Shown here: positions 7,215-16,436 of the stretch, piece by piece
Numbering within the stretch: the stretch's first letter is position 1
Layout: every line of letters begins with the position of its first letter
Assembly (NCBI RefSeq): GCF_030718085.1
Contig: NZ_JAVAJF010000001.1
Span: 2,108,001-2,172,000 of the forward strand
Direction of reading: 5' to 3'
Source of the DNA: Marinobacter sp. MDS2
Lineage (GTDB): Bacteria; Pseudomonadota; Gammaproteobacteria; Pseudomonadales; Oleiphilaceae
DNA length: 64,000 nt
Position numbers and translations under genes: made by a program
Notes under the pieces: model-generated
The model's input: only the letters and a program-made list of their open reading frames with translations
Told to the model about the DNA's origin: nothing
The model's database searches: none

Positions 7215-10200
7215 ATGGCCGATAACGTTTTTTGCACCGCCAAGCTGACTGACGACGAGCCCCGTCGTCTTCGTGAACTGAACAAGCTCAGGGTGCTCGA
7301 CTCGCCTCCGGAACGTCATTTTGATGACCTGGTTGAGCTGGCTTCTCAGATCTGTGCAAAGCCCATTGCGCTGGTGTCTTTGGTAGATCGGGAGCGGCAG
7401 TGGTTCAAGGCGGCCAAGGGCCTTACGTTTCAGCAGACAGGGCGGGATGAGTCGTTTTGTGCTCATGCCATTCAAGAGACCGGCATCCTGGAAGTGCTCG
7501 ATACCCTGGTTGATGAGCGTTTCGCCAAGAATCCGTTGGTGATTGGTGAACCGCATATTCGGTACTATGCCGGAGCGCCGCTGGTTGGTCGCGCCGGTTT
7601 GGCCTACGGCACCTTGTGTGTGCTCGATACTTCGCCGAATTGCCCTCTTACGGAAGAGCAGCGGGCTGGCCTGGAACGGCTTGCATTACTAACGGTTGAC
7701 CGCCTTGAGGATTGGAACGAGCAGCAACAGGCGGATGTTAGCTCGAGAATATTATCGACTTTGCTCGATTCAATGCCAGACGCCGTGGTTTCCTGTGACA
7801 GCGACGGTAATCTCGCCGAATTTAACCTGGCCGCCAGGCAGTGGCATGGCGTAGACCCGAGGGCGCTGCCGCCAGAGCAATGGGCGGAGCACTTTGACCT
7901 GTACGAGCCTGATGGCAAGGCGTTGCTGGCTACGGAAAACATACCGCTTCTGCGTGCATGGCGGGGCGAACAGGTTCGCAACGCGGAGCTGATGATTCGG
8001 GCAAAGGGACAACCGCCGCGAGTGGTGCTTTGCAACGGACAGCGCCTCGAGGATGCGTTCGGCCGGCCACTCGGTGCGGTAGTGACCATGAGCGATATCA
8101 GTGAACTCCGGGATGCCTACAGTGACCTGCAGCAAACCCGTGCCTATCTCCAGTCGGTTATTGATGCGTCGGTGAGCGTCGCCATCATTGCAACCGATAC
8201 CCGTGGTTGTATTTCTCTGTTTAACCCAGGAGCAGAGAAACTGCTGGGTTATAGCGCCGAAGAAGTGGTCGGTGTCCATACGCCGGCGTTATTTCATCTC
8301 GAATCGGAAGTGTCTGCACGGGGTGCAGAGCTGTCCAAACAGTTCGGCAGGCGAATAGAAGGTTTTGATGTTTTTGTCGCGTCGGCACGGGAAGGCATTC
8401 CCGAAACCTCAACATGGACCTACGCTCGAAAAGACGGTGAACACCGCACTGTGCAGTTGTCGGTAAGCGCTCTTAAAGATGAGGAGAGCGTGACAACCGG
8501 CTATCTGGGCATGGCGGTTGATGTGACCGAGCAGCGGCGGGCGGAACAAGCGGCGCGGCTTGCCAACGAACGGTTTGGTGAAGCGTTCAACTCGGCGGCC
8601 CAGGGTATGGCCCTGGTATCACTGGAGGGGCGCTGGATGGATGTGAATGAAGCCATAACCAAGCTGTTTGGCTATTCGCGTGAGGAATTATTGGCGACCA
8701 ATTTTCAGACACTGACCCACCCGGAAGATCTCGAATCAGATTTAGCCTTGCTGCACGATTTGCTGGCCGGTCGAATCGATCAATATCAGATGAAAAAACG
8801 CTATTACCGGCGCGATGGCTCGGTCATGTATGCCTTGCTCTCGGTAGGCTTGGTCCGTGATGAGAACCGACTACCGCTGCATTACGTGTCACAGATTCAG
8901 GACATCTCTGTCGAGCACCAGGCCCTAGAGGAACTGGAGGAAAACGGTGCGTTTCTGCTGCAGCTATTCGATTCTCTGGCCGATGCGGTACTGGTAATCG
9001 ATAGTGACACGCGGATTGTTGGGCATAACCTGGCGGCTGTGACGCTTTTCGAGCTACCCACCGATGCCACCGGCTCGCCTTTGAGTGCGCGTTTGCCGGA
9101 GCTGACCGAGCGATTGGACGGCTCAAACAGCCCTGGCTCAGCAGGATTACTTGCGCGCTGGAATACGACCCTGACCATCGTGGGCAAGCAGCCCCTGCCC
9201 TTGGAACTCAGTCTGACGCAGATACTGAGTTCCGGCGAAACGGATCCAAGATGGGTGTTGGTCGCCCGGGATCTGTCTGAAAGCCAGCGGAACGAATTGC
9301 TTAAAAATCAGTTTGTTTCGACGGTTAGCCATGAGCTTCGCACACCGCTGACGTCCATTTCCGGGTCATTGGGCCTGATTGCCGGAGGAGCATTGGGGGA
9401 AATCCCTGATCGGATTGGTGGGATGCTGCGCATTGCTCAACAGAATACGCAGCGATTGGTCCAGTTGGTAAACGATCTGCTGGATCTGAACAAGCTGTCG
9501 GCCGATGAGATGAATCTCAATATACAGCGTGTTGAGGTTTCTACCATTCTGGGGCAGGCCATGGAGCAGATGAAGGGTTACGCCATACCTTACGGCGTGG
9601 AGCTTAGAATTACCGGCGATCCATCCGGGCATATCAAAGCCGACCCAGACCGCCTCTTGCAGATTTTGTTCAACCTTGTGTCTAACGCCTGCAAGTTTTC
9701 ACCGCGCGGCGCAACGGTAGACATTCATTGTGAGCCCCATGCGGAGGATGGCGCCTTGATCAGCGTTGTGGATCGTGGGCCAGGTATTCCGCAAGCCTTC
9801 CGGAGCCGCATATTCGAGCGCTTTGCGCAGGCAGATTCCGCAGAAAATCGGGTCAAAGGCGGTACCGGTCTGGGGCTGGCAGTGACACGAGAATTGGTTG
9901 AGCGAATGGGTGGCGTGATCGGATTCGAATCGCAGGAAGGTGATGGCGCGCGCTTCTGGTTCCGGTTCCCGCGGGCAGAGGTTCGTCTGCCGAGGGAGTC
10001 AGCCGCTGCCCGTGTGCTGCACGTGGAAGATGATGACGACCTGGCTGCGGTTGTTAGAGGGCAACTGGGTGCCGTTGCGCGGGTTGATCGGGCGGAAACG
10101 CTGCGGGAAGCGCACGAGCGGCTCAGGCAAACGTCGTACGATCTGATTCTTCTTGATCTCAAGCTAGAAGATGGTGACGGGCTGTCCCTCTGGGAAGCGG

Positions 10201-10370
10201 TACATCGATCTCAGCCCGATGTGCCGGTCGTCATTTTGTCAGGATATGAAGTGCCACGGGCGATTGCGACGAAGGTTGCGGCAGTGGTTCAGAAAGCATC
10301 GGTCACGCCGGACGAACTCGAAACCCGGGTGATTGGTTTGCTCAAGGATAGACGTGCTCAGGTAAACTGA
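7215..10370 (+). CDS. Hybrid sensor histidine kinase (GAF-PAS-PAS-PAS-PAS-HisKA-HATPase-REC)
   Basis: A 1051-residue signalling protein with no obvious membrane segments, so probably cytoplasmic. Order: GAF domain (~15-165), about four PAS domains (~185-695), a dimerisation/phosphoacceptor domain with SHELRTP and His706, an ATPase domain with a G-box GTGLGLAV, and a C-terminal receiver with acidic cluster EDDDD and phospho-acceptor Asp981. ATG 7215 is preferred over an upstream TTG at 7203 because GAGAGT precedes it. The receiver lacks an output domain, so phosphate probably passes to a separate histidine phosphotransfer protein. The ligand is unknown. It is separate from the signalling cluster beginning at 12353. 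Confidence 0.88.
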   Translation: MADNVFCTAKLTDDEPRRLRELNKLRVLDSPPERHFDDLVELASQICAKPIALVSLVDRERQWFKAAKGLTFQQTGRDESFCAHAIQETGILEVLDTLVDERFAKNPLVIGEPHIRYYAGAPLVGRAGLAYGTLCVLDTSPNCPLTEEQRAGLERLALLTVDRLEDWNEQQQADVSSRILSTLLDSMPDAVVSCDSDGNLAEFNLAARQWHGVDPRALPPEQWAEHFDLYEPDGKALLATENIPLLRAWRGEQVRNAELMIRAKGQPPRVVLCNGQRLEDAFGRPLGAVVTMSDISELRDAYSDLQQTRAYLQSVIDASVSVAIIATDTRGCISLFNPGAEKLLGYSAEEVVGVHTPALFHLESEVSARGAELSKQFGRRIEGFDVFVASAREGIPETSTWTYARKDGEHRTVQLSVSALKDEESVTTGYLGMAVDVTEQRRAEQAARLANERFGEAFNSAAQGMALVSLEGRWMDVNEAITKLFGYSREELLATNFQTLTHPEDLESDLALLHDLLAGRIDQYQMKKRYYRRDGSVMYALLSVGLVRDENRLPLHYVSQIQDISVEHQALEELEENGAFLLQLFDSLADAVLVIDSDTRIVGHNLAAVTLFELPTDATGSPLSARLPELTERLDGSNSPGSAGLLARWNTTLTIVGKQPLPLELSLTQILSSGETDPRWVLVARDLSESQRNELLKNQFVSTVSHELRTPLTSISGSLGLIAGGALGEIPDRIGGMLRIAQQNTQRLVQLVNDLLDLNKLSADEMNLNIQRVEVSTILGQAMEQMKGYAIPYGVELRITGDPSGHIKADPDRLLQILFNLVSNACKFSPRGATVDIHCEPHAEDGALISVVDRGPGIPQAFRSRIFERFAQADSAENRVKGGTGLGLAVTRELVERMGGVIGFESQEGDGARFWFRFPRAEVRLPRESAAARVLHVEDDDDLAAVVRGQLGAVARVDRAETLREAHERLRQTSYDLILLDLKLEDGDGLSLWEAVHRSQPDVPVVILSGYEVPRAIATKVAAVVQKASVTPDELETRVIGLLKDRRAQVN

Positions 10371-10394
10371 AGAGGGAAAAGCAGGCCATTAAAA

Positions 10395-10471
<77 letters not shown>

Positions 10472-10562
10472 ATTCGAAATCGGCGATTGCTCATCAATTT
10501 CGAGTGCGCAATCTTACGTGCGCGGGCGGTTTCTGTCTAGCCCTTGGGGGCAAGTCACTGCA

Positions 10563-11108
10563 TCATTGTTGCGGCAGCCGCTGCTCGGGCGTGATGCTGA
10601 CCAGGCTTGAGTCGTTGCTGAAGGTCACTTCGCCGTCCTGGATTGACACCTGAAGCGTCATCGAGCGCTCGGCAAGGCTCGCCAGTTCGGTGATCGCTTC
10701 CGCCGGAAGATCTACAATGGTCAGATTGCCAAATCTGGCGAGCTTGTTATGGTGTTTTTCCCACCACACCGGCACCGCTCGGCCTCCGTAGGTGTAAAGT
10801 ATGACCTGTTTCGAGCGGTTGCAGGCTTTGCGGATGCGGTCCTCGTCTGGCAGGCCCAGTTCTATCCAGAGTTCGATTTCGTCCGACAGGGACTTCTGCC
10901 AAAGCTCCGGCTCGTCGTCACTGCTGAGCCCTTTGGTAAACTCCAAGGTGTCGTTGGCATTCAGGGCGAAGGCTAAGAGCCGGATCATCATGCGTTCGTC
11001 GGTTTCTGACGGATGACGCGCGACGGTCAGGTGGTGGTCGCCGTAATAATGCTTGTCCATGTCCGCAATATGGAGCGTGGCTTTGAATATAGTGGCCTTC
11101 AGTGCCAT
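10563..11108 (-). CDS. yaeQ: YaeQ family protein
   Basis: A 181-residue protein of the YaeQ family, recognisable from the opening MALKATIFKATLHIADMDKHYY, the DERMMIRLLAFAL block (~37-49) and the central WIELGLPDEDRIRKAC and WWEKHHNKL segments. YaeQ adopts a PD-(D/E)xK nuclease-like fold. It was first linked to compensating for loss of RfaH, but its cellular role is unresolved. Length is normal for the family. The gene stands alone, divergent from the lrgA-like gene with ~70 bp between them. Confidence 0.92.
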   Translation of the reverse strand: MALKATIFKATLHIADMDKHYYGDHHLTVARHPSETDERMMIRLLAFALNANDTLEFTKGLSSDDEPELWQKSLSDEIELWIELGLPDEDRIRKACNRSKQVILYTYGGRAVPVWWEKHHNKLARFGNLTIVDLPAEAITELASLAERSMTLQVSIQDGEVTFSNDSSLVSITPEQRLPQQ

Positions 11109-11179
11109 TGAGAAATCCTGTCTGTGAAGTCGGGCAGGGCGTAGTGTAATGCAAATTAGACGAGGCAGTGCATAGCAGT

Positions 11180-11545
11180 ATGGTGATGTTGCGCGGTTTT
11201 CTGGTTTTGGTGGTGTTCTTCCTGCTTGGGGAAGCGCTGCGGTTTTTGGCCGGGCTGCCGGTTAGTGGCGGCGTGCTCGGCATGATCATGGTGACCTTCA
11301 CGTTAATGCTACGGGGTAAGGTCAGCGACGAACTTGCCGAAGCCAGTCGGGGCCTGATCTCGGTGTTGGTGCTGCTGATCACCCCGGGAGTGGTGGGTGT
11401 GTTTTTTATCGTGGATCAGTTTACCGGTTACTGGACGACGGTCGTGGCGGCCCTGGTTGTGGGGACGCTGCTCAGTGTGTTGACCACGTTGTTGTTAATG
11501 AAGAAAGCGGCAGGTTTAACAAAAGAGATCGGTGATCATGACTGA
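11180..11545 (+). CDS. lrgA: CidA/LrgA family membrane protein
   Basis: A ~121-residue, four-helix membrane protein of the LrgA/CidA (holin-like) family. The conserved GLPVSGGVLGMIM segment lies early in the protein and is followed by hydrophobic stretches separated by a short SDELAEASRGL loop. Such proteins work with an LrgB partner in murein hydrolase control or, in some bacteria, in export of small organic acids such as pyruvate; either is possible. ATG 11180 is chosen, while GTG 11168 and ATG 11186 are alternatives. The 8-bp overlap with the next gene indicates translational coupling. Confidence 0.85.
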   Translation: MVMLRGFLVLVVFFLLGEALRFLAGLPVSGGVLGMIMVTFTLMLRGKVSDELAEASRGLISVLVLLITPGVVGVFFIVDQFTGYWTTVVAALVVGTLLSVLTTLLLMKKAAGLTKEIGDHD

Positions 11546-12260
11546 GTCCTCATTGCCAACGAATACATTGACGGTTTTGACCGCCGGGCCGATGCTCTCG
11601 ATTGCGTTGACGCTAGGCGCCTTCCTTGCAGCTCAATGGCTGTTTGTCCGGTTTCGAAAACCCTTGTGGATGCCGCCGGTTCTGATCGCAGCGCTTCTGT
11701 TGGCGGTGGTGGTGGCCGTCTCCGGGCTGGGGTTTGAGCGATATTACACGGGGGCCGCCTGGCTGACCGTCCTGCTGGGGCCCACCACCGTGGCCTTGGG
11801 CGTACCTCTGTACCAGCAAATGCACCACATTCGCGCGCTCTGGAAGCCCATCGTGATGACCTTGCCTGTTGCGGCTACGCTGGCGGCGGTGTATGCACTC
11901 GGCATTGCCTGGCTGATGGGCGCAACACCATTGGTGCTGGCCTCTCTGGCGCCCAAATCCGTGACCGCTCCGATCGCCATGGGGATTGCGGAACAGGTCG
12001 GCGGCTCCGTTTCACTCACGCTGGGCGCATTGCTGATTACCGGTGTGCTGGCGTCGTTGTTCGTTGACTGGATGGCCAAATGGCTGAACATCAAAGACGA
12101 CCGGATTATCGGTTTTGCGCTGGGCTTGAATGGCCACGCGATTGGCACTGCCAGAGCGTTTGAAATCAGCCCAATGGCCGGTGCGTTCGCGTCGTTGGGA
12201 ATGGGGCTGACCGGGGTATTTACGGCGCTGATGCTGCCGTTGATATGGAGTTTGAATTAA
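11538..12260 (+). CDS. lrgB: LrgB family membrane protein
   Basis: A ~240-residue polytopic membrane protein, partner of the preceding LrgA-like protein. It shows the LrgB signatures LLGPTTVALGVPLY and LAPKSVTAPIAMGIAEQVGG, plus a GHAIGTARAFE motif near the C-terminus. About seven hydrophobic segments are visible. ATG 11538 lies inside the end of lrgA (stop 11543-11545). The pair forms a compact two-gene operon; no regulator such as LysR/LytTR is adjacent. Confidence 0.9.
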   Translation: MTESSLPTNTLTVLTAGPMLSIALTLGAFLAAQWLFVRFRKPLWMPPVLIAALLLAVVVAVSGLGFERYYTGAAWLTVLLGPTTVALGVPLYQQMHHIRALWKPIVMTLPVAATLAAVYALGIAWLMGATPLVLASLAPKSVTAPIAMGIAEQVGGSVSLTLGALLITGVLASLFVDWMAKWLNIKDDRIIGFALGLNGHAIGTARAFEISPMAGAFASLGMGLTGVFTALMLPLIWSLN

Positions 12261-12300
12261 CACATAGACTTCCGGGTGGCCGCTCCTTGGTTCATTGACT

Positions 12301-12317
12301 ATTGTTAAAGCAACAAT
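12301..12317. promoter_or_regulatory. Short inverted repeat upstream of the ethylene-receptor-like kinase
   Basis: ATTGTT (12301-12306) and AACAAT (12312-12317) flank 5 nt, about 36 bp before the kinase start. It could be an operator half-site pair or a weak hairpin. No other support is visible. Confidence 0.25.
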
Positions 12318-12352
12318 CAAACGATCGATCTCGTGCATGTTGCTAGAGGTCA

Positions 12353-13657
12353 ATGTCAACGGGGAAGGCCATGGCTGATACCGGATCCCTCCTGCCGGAA
12401 TGGCTGGATATGACGTTCATGGGGCATGGCCATTGCTACCTCTGGCGTTCCGACCTCTTGGCCCTCCATGCTATTTCCGACACGCTCATCGCCGCCGCCT
12501 ACTTCACCATCCCTCTGGCGCTATACGTGCTGCTGCACAAACGCAAAGACATCGAGTTTGAGTGGATGTTTTTGCTGTTCGCGCTGTTTATATTTTGTTG
12601 TGGCGTGACCCACTTGATGGCGGTCTACAACATCTGGAACGGTGCCTATTACCTGTCGGGGTTTCTCAAGGCGCTAACCGCCGCGGTTTCCTTGATAACC
12701 GCAGCTCTTGTCTGGCCGCTGATCCCGAGGGCGCTGGCTTTGCCTCGGCCGGCCCAGTTGCAAGCGGCCAACCTGGAACTGCAGTCGGAAATTGTTCACC
12801 GTAATGAGATAGAGCAAAACCTTGAAAAGGCACGATTTGATCTGGAAGGGCAGATCGCCGAACTGACCCGCACGAAGCAAAGACTGGAGGAAGAAATTGA
12901 GCAGCGCAGTCGGCTGGAGAAACAGCAGCAGCATCAAACGCGTGCGCTTGAGCGCTCTAACGAAGATCTTGAACAGTTTGCCTTCATAGCGTCCCACGAC
13001 CTTCGGGAACCGCTGCGTAAACTGATGGCGTTTACCCAAATGCTGATGACCGGAAAGTACGGAGAATTCAACGAAAAAGGCGAACAGTTTGTACGCTACA
13101 TTCGGGAGGCGGCCGAGCGGATGGACGCCTTGCTTAACAGCTTGCTCAGTTACAGTCGCATCAGCTCCAGCGACGAGGGCCACGAAGAGCTGAGCTTGCA
13201 GCGGATCGTCGAAGACGCGTGCCGGGATTTGCAGCTGCGTATCGAAGAGAGCGGTGCCACCATTCAGGTAGGTGACTTGTGTCGGGTTCGCGGCGATGCG
13301 GCGCAGCTGCGGCAGCTGATGCAGAACCTGATCGGCAATTCGCTGAAATATTGCCCGCCCGAGACCCCACCGGTGATCGAGATCGCCGCACACCCGAGTA
13401 GTTTGCCCGGCCGCTGCGAAGTGACCGTCACCGACAATGGGATAGGGTTCGACGCCGCTTATAAAGATCAGATCTTCGATGTGTTTAAGCGGCTACATGG
13501 TCGGGGCGAATACGAGGGGACCGGAATGGGCCTTGCCATTTGCCGCAAAATTGTTGAGCGGCACGGTGGCTCCATCAATGCTGAGAGCGAGGAAGGTAAA
13601 GGTGCCCGCTTTCGGTTTGACTTGCCGCTGGCTACTGGCTCGGGAGACAGTTTTTGA
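12353..13657 (+). CDS. Sensor histidine kinase with ETR1-like ethylene-binding membrane domain
   Basis: A 434-residue kinase. Three membrane segments (~residues 37-130) match the plant ETR1 ethylene-binding domain: SDTLIAAAYFTIP aligns with ETR1 SDFFIALAYFSIP, and CGVTHL with CGATHL. The key residues Asp25, Tyr32, Pro36, Cys65 and His69 of ETR1 correspond to Asp43, Tyr50, Pro54, Cys83 and His87, with identical spacing; Cys and His bind Cu(I) in ETR1. A coiled coil (~145-205) leads to SHDLREPLR with phospho-acceptor His215, then an ATPase domain with GTGMGLAI. ATG 12353 has AGAGGT close by; ATG 12371 is an alternative. The 3' end overlaps the next gene. Confidence 0.9.
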   Translation: MSTGKAMADTGSLLPEWLDMTFMGHGHCYLWRSDLLALHAISDTLIAAAYFTIPLALYVLLHKRKDIEFEWMFLLFALFIFCCGVTHLMAVYNIWNGAYYLSGFLKALTAAVSLITAALVWPLIPRALALPRPAQLQAANLELQSEIVHRNEIEQNLEKARFDLEGQIAELTRTKQRLEEEIEQRSRLEKQQQHQTRALERSNEDLEQFAFIASHDLREPLRKLMAFTQMLMTGKYGEFNEKGEQFVRYIREAAERMDALLNSLLSYSRISSSDEGHEELSLQRIVEDACRDLQLRIEESGATIQVGDLCRVRGDAAQLRQLMQNLIGNSLKYCPPETPPVIEIAAHPSSLPGRCEVTVTDNGIGFDAAYKDQIFDVFKRLHGRGEYEGTGMGLAICRKIVERHGGSINAESEEGKGARFRFDLPLATGSGDSF

Positions 13658-14097
13658 AGCCCGTACCGATTCTGATGGCTGATGACGATCCGCTCGATCA
13701 ACTGCTGACGAAAGAAGCCTTTGAAGAGGCAAAGGCGGTGAATCCACTCTACTTCGTCGAAAATGGCGTTGCGTTGATGCGCTACCTGAGGCGCGAGCCG
13801 CCCTACAGCAACGAGGTTGAGTATCCCATGCCGGGGCTGATCCTGCTGGATTTGAATATGCCGAAAATGGATGGGCGAGAATGTCTTGCTGAAATCCGGC
13901 AAGACCCGAGTCTCCGGTTTCTGCCGGTCATCGTGATGACCACCTCCAATCGAGAAGAGGAGGTGCTCAACAGTTATCAACTGGGAGCCAATTCGTACAT
14001 TGCCAAACCAGTGGATTTCGAAAAACTGGTGGCCCAGGTAAAAGCATTTAACGCTTATTGGTGTTCAGTAGTGGAGTTGCCTAGTGGTAAGCAATAA
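13654..14097 (+). CDS. Single-domain response regulator (Rcp1/CheY-like)
   Basis: A 147-residue receiver with no output domain. The acidic pocket ADDDP (residues 9-13), phospho-acceptor Asp66 in LLDLNMP, the switch Thr in MTTSN and the invariant Lys in AKPVD are all present. The longer loop and sequence style match regulators paired with phytochrome-like kinases (Rcp1 group). It starts at TTG 13654, which overlaps the kinase stop by 4 bp and is preceded by GGGAG with good spacing. Its partner is almost certainly the upstream ethylene-receptor-like kinase. Confidence 0.88.
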   Translation: MKPVPILMADDDPLDQLLTKEAFEEAKAVNPLYFVENGVALMRYLRREPPYSNEVEYPMPGLILLDLNMPKMDGRECLAEIRQDPSLRFLPVIVMTTSNREEEVLNSYQLGANSYIAKPVDFEKLVAQVKAFNAYWCSVVELPSGKQ

Positions 14098-15811
14098 GAA
14101 AACGATTCGGGTTCATATCATTGACGATGACCCCGCTGATTTCCTTATTCTGGACGAGTTGCTCCTGGGCTCGACACGGTATCGGTTTCAGTTGTGTCAT
14201 TTCGGCTCGCTGGACGAAGCGCGCCAGGAATTGTTGGCGCCGGAATGCGATGTGTTTCTGGTGGATTATTTTCTGGGTCGGGAAACGGCCTGTGACATCC
14301 TGCAGGAAGCCCGAAGAATCCATTGCGAAGTCCCGATTGTGGTTTTGACCGGGGCCGATTCGCAGAAAATAGACGACGAGGTACTCGAGCTGGGCGCCGC
14401 CGACTTTTTGCCCAAGGATGAAATCAGTTTGTCGCTACTGGAACGCACGATTCGCCATGCGATCCGGCACAAAGAGGCTGAGTTGGAACTTCAGAGCTTG
14501 GTGAAGCGAGACCCGTTAACAGGGTTGGGCAATCGCCTTCTGTTTGAAGAGATTCTTGAAAGCTCGCTGGCACGATGCAAGCGCTCAGGCGGTAAACTGG
14601 CCGTGCTTTTCCTTGATCTCGACCGCTTCAAGGAGATCAATGATTCGCTCGGCCACCCCACCGGTGACTTGTTGTTGTTACTGATATCGGATCGCCTGAA
14701 AGCGGTCGTTCGGGAGTCTGATTTCATCGCGCGGATTGGCGGTGATGAATTCACTGTTCTCATCGATGATCTGCACAGTGTCGGTGATGCCTTGGCCGTC
14801 GCGCATAAAATCGTACTTGCCTTATCCCGCCCGTCACCGGTGGGCCCTCACGAGTTGAATATTACCGCCAGTGTCGGGGTCGCGTTGTATCCGGAAAACG
14901 GCGATACGCCGATCAAGCTGATGCAAAAAGCGGACATTGCGCTTTATGAGGCGAAGCGAAATGGGGTTAGCAAGATTCAGTGTTTTACCGCCAACTTGCA
15001 AACCCAGCTGGAGAGACATCTCTATATTGAGAAAGGATTGCGGAACGCGTTGGAGCACGACCGGTTTGAGTTGTATCTGCAGCCGCAGTGGACGCTGGAG
15101 GATCAGCGTTTAACGGGGTTTGAAGCTTTATTGCGCTGGCATGCGGGTGCCGACGAGATGATATCTCCGTTCGAGTTCATCCCGGTTGCCGAGAAGACCG
15201 GCCTGATTGTTCCCATTGGCGAGTGGGTGGTATCGAAAGTCTGCGAGTACCTGCGAGAGTGGCAACAACAGGGTGTATCGGATTGCCGGATCGCCCTCAA
15301 TGTATCGCCACTGCAGCTGAAGTCCGGCAGGTTTGTGGATGCGGTAGAAGCGTTGGCATCAACACATGGAGTGACGCTGGACCGGCTTGAGATTGAAGTC
15401 ACCGAGGAAAGTTTGCTGGACGGCGTGGAAGAGCACGGCCGGGTAGCAAACGAGTTGGTTCGGTTGCGCGCATTGGGTGTCAAAATAGCCATCGATGATT
15501 TCGGGACCGGTTACTCCTCGCTGCGTTATTTGCGGCAATTTCCCGCAGACATCGTGAAAATCGACAAAAGTTTTGTATCGGAAGGCTCGGTTGAATTGAA
15601 GGAACCGGAGATCTGTACCGCAATTGTGACCATGGCAAAGTCCTTAGGTATGGAGGTTATAGCCGAGGGCATCGAAACATCCCGGCAGTTGGCCTCGCTT
15701 CGTGAAATAGGATGTGCGCTGGGGCAGGGATACCTCGTGTCCGAGCCCCAGAATTTTAAAGAAGCCAGCCAACGGGCTTTGCGGGGGCGGGCCGACGGCA
15801 AAGCACAGTGA
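14084..15811 (+). CDS. REC-GGDEF-EAL c-di-GMP turnover protein
   Basis: A 575-residue output protein. The receiver (1-125) has acidic residues DDDP (14-17), Asp61 and Lys in LPKDE. A diguanylate cyclase domain with intact GGDEF at 219-223 follows, with an RESD inhibitory site five residues before it. The phosphodiesterase domain has EAL at 347-349 and the conserved DDFGTGYSSL loop 6. Both active sites look complete, so it could make or break c-di-GMP depending on phosphorylation. GTG 14084 follows GTGGAG and overlaps the receiver gene by 14 bp, so the three genes form one tightly coupled unit. Confidence 0.9.
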   Translation: MVSNKKTIRVHIIDDDPADFLILDELLLGSTRYRFQLCHFGSLDEARQELLAPECDVFLVDYFLGRETACDILQEARRIHCEVPIVVLTGADSQKIDDEVLELGAADFLPKDEISLSLLERTIRHAIRHKEAELELQSLVKRDPLTGLGNRLLFEEILESSLARCKRSGGKLAVLFLDLDRFKEINDSLGHPTGDLLLLLISDRLKAVVRESDFIARIGGDEFTVLIDDLHSVGDALAVAHKIVLALSRPSPVGPHELNITASVGVALYPENGDTPIKLMQKADIALYEAKRNGVSKIQCFTANLQTQLERHLYIEKGLRNALEHDRFELYLQPQWTLEDQRLTGFEALLRWHAGADEMISPFEFIPVAEKTGLIVPIGEWVVSKVCEYLREWQQQGVSDCRIALNVSPLQLKSGRFVDAVEALASTHGVTLDRLEIEVTEESLLDGVEEHGRVANELVRLRALGVKIAIDDFGTGYSSLRYLRQFPADIVKIDKSFVSEGSVELKEPEICTAIVTMAKSLGMEVIAEGIETSRQLASLREIGCALGQGYLVSEPQNFKEASQRALRGRADGKAQ

Positions 15812-15840
15812 CAATCAAGGTAGAAGGTTAGGGAGAGACG

Positions 15841-16272
15841 ATGTTGTATCCACGGAAAGTCGATTTGAACGTGTGGTTGATTGCCGCAAGCAAAGAAGGT
15901 GACGACCTCGAAGAAGCTTTGCGCATGAACGCCTTGGGTCACAACCTGACGGTGATGGCTAGCGAGGGGGAGTTCAATGAGCGTGTCGCAGGTCTTGCAG
16001 AGGATTTCGATGCGTTGCCGCATTTGTTGATGTATCTGATCAGGGAAGAGACGACCGGTGTCGATGACTGGATCCTGAAAGTGAAAGCTTCGGAGCGATT
16101 CAGTCATGTGCCCGTCATCATTTTTTACTCGGAACAGGCGACATTCGATCTCGCTAGGTTGTATTCGTGCGGCGCAGCGTCAGTGATCCGGGTTCCCGTC
16201 CGCTTTCAGGGGTTGGTTGAGGTTATGCGGGTGATCGAGGCCTATTGGTTCAAGGTGGCGTTAACCGCTTAA
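15841..16272 (+). CDS. Receiver-like protein lacking the phosphorylation site
   Basis: A 143-residue protein with the size and alternating beta/alpha pattern of a CheY-type receiver (VWLIAAS, then LPHLLMYLI, then VPVIIFYS, then ASVIRVPV strands). The diagnostic residues are missing. There is no acidic pair after strand 1, the strand-3 Asp position is occupied by hydrophobic residues, and the strand-5 Lys is replaced by Val. It is therefore a pseudo-receiver, which might bind kinases or the REC-GGDEF-EAL protein without being phosphorylated. It begins 29 bp after that gene with GGGAGA before the ATG, so it likely belongs to the same operon. Confidence 0.6.
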   Translation: MLYPRKVDLNVWLIAASKEGDDLEEALRMNALGHNLTVMASEGEFNERVAGLAEDFDALPHLLMYLIREETTGVDDWILKVKASERFSHVPVIIFYSEQATFDLARLYSCGAASVIRVPVRFQGLVEVMRVIEAYWFKVALTA

Positions 16273-16436
16273 ATGGCACACGCACAGAACCTGCGCTCGC
16301 CATTTCCTACGCCAGCCCCCTGACTAATAATTTCTATTGATGTACTGTACTTTGCCAGCTAGTTTTGAGCTTAGACGTCGAATGCATATAGAGCATCGAT
16401 GCACCCAAAATTCTTATAATGACGATGGGATACGCG

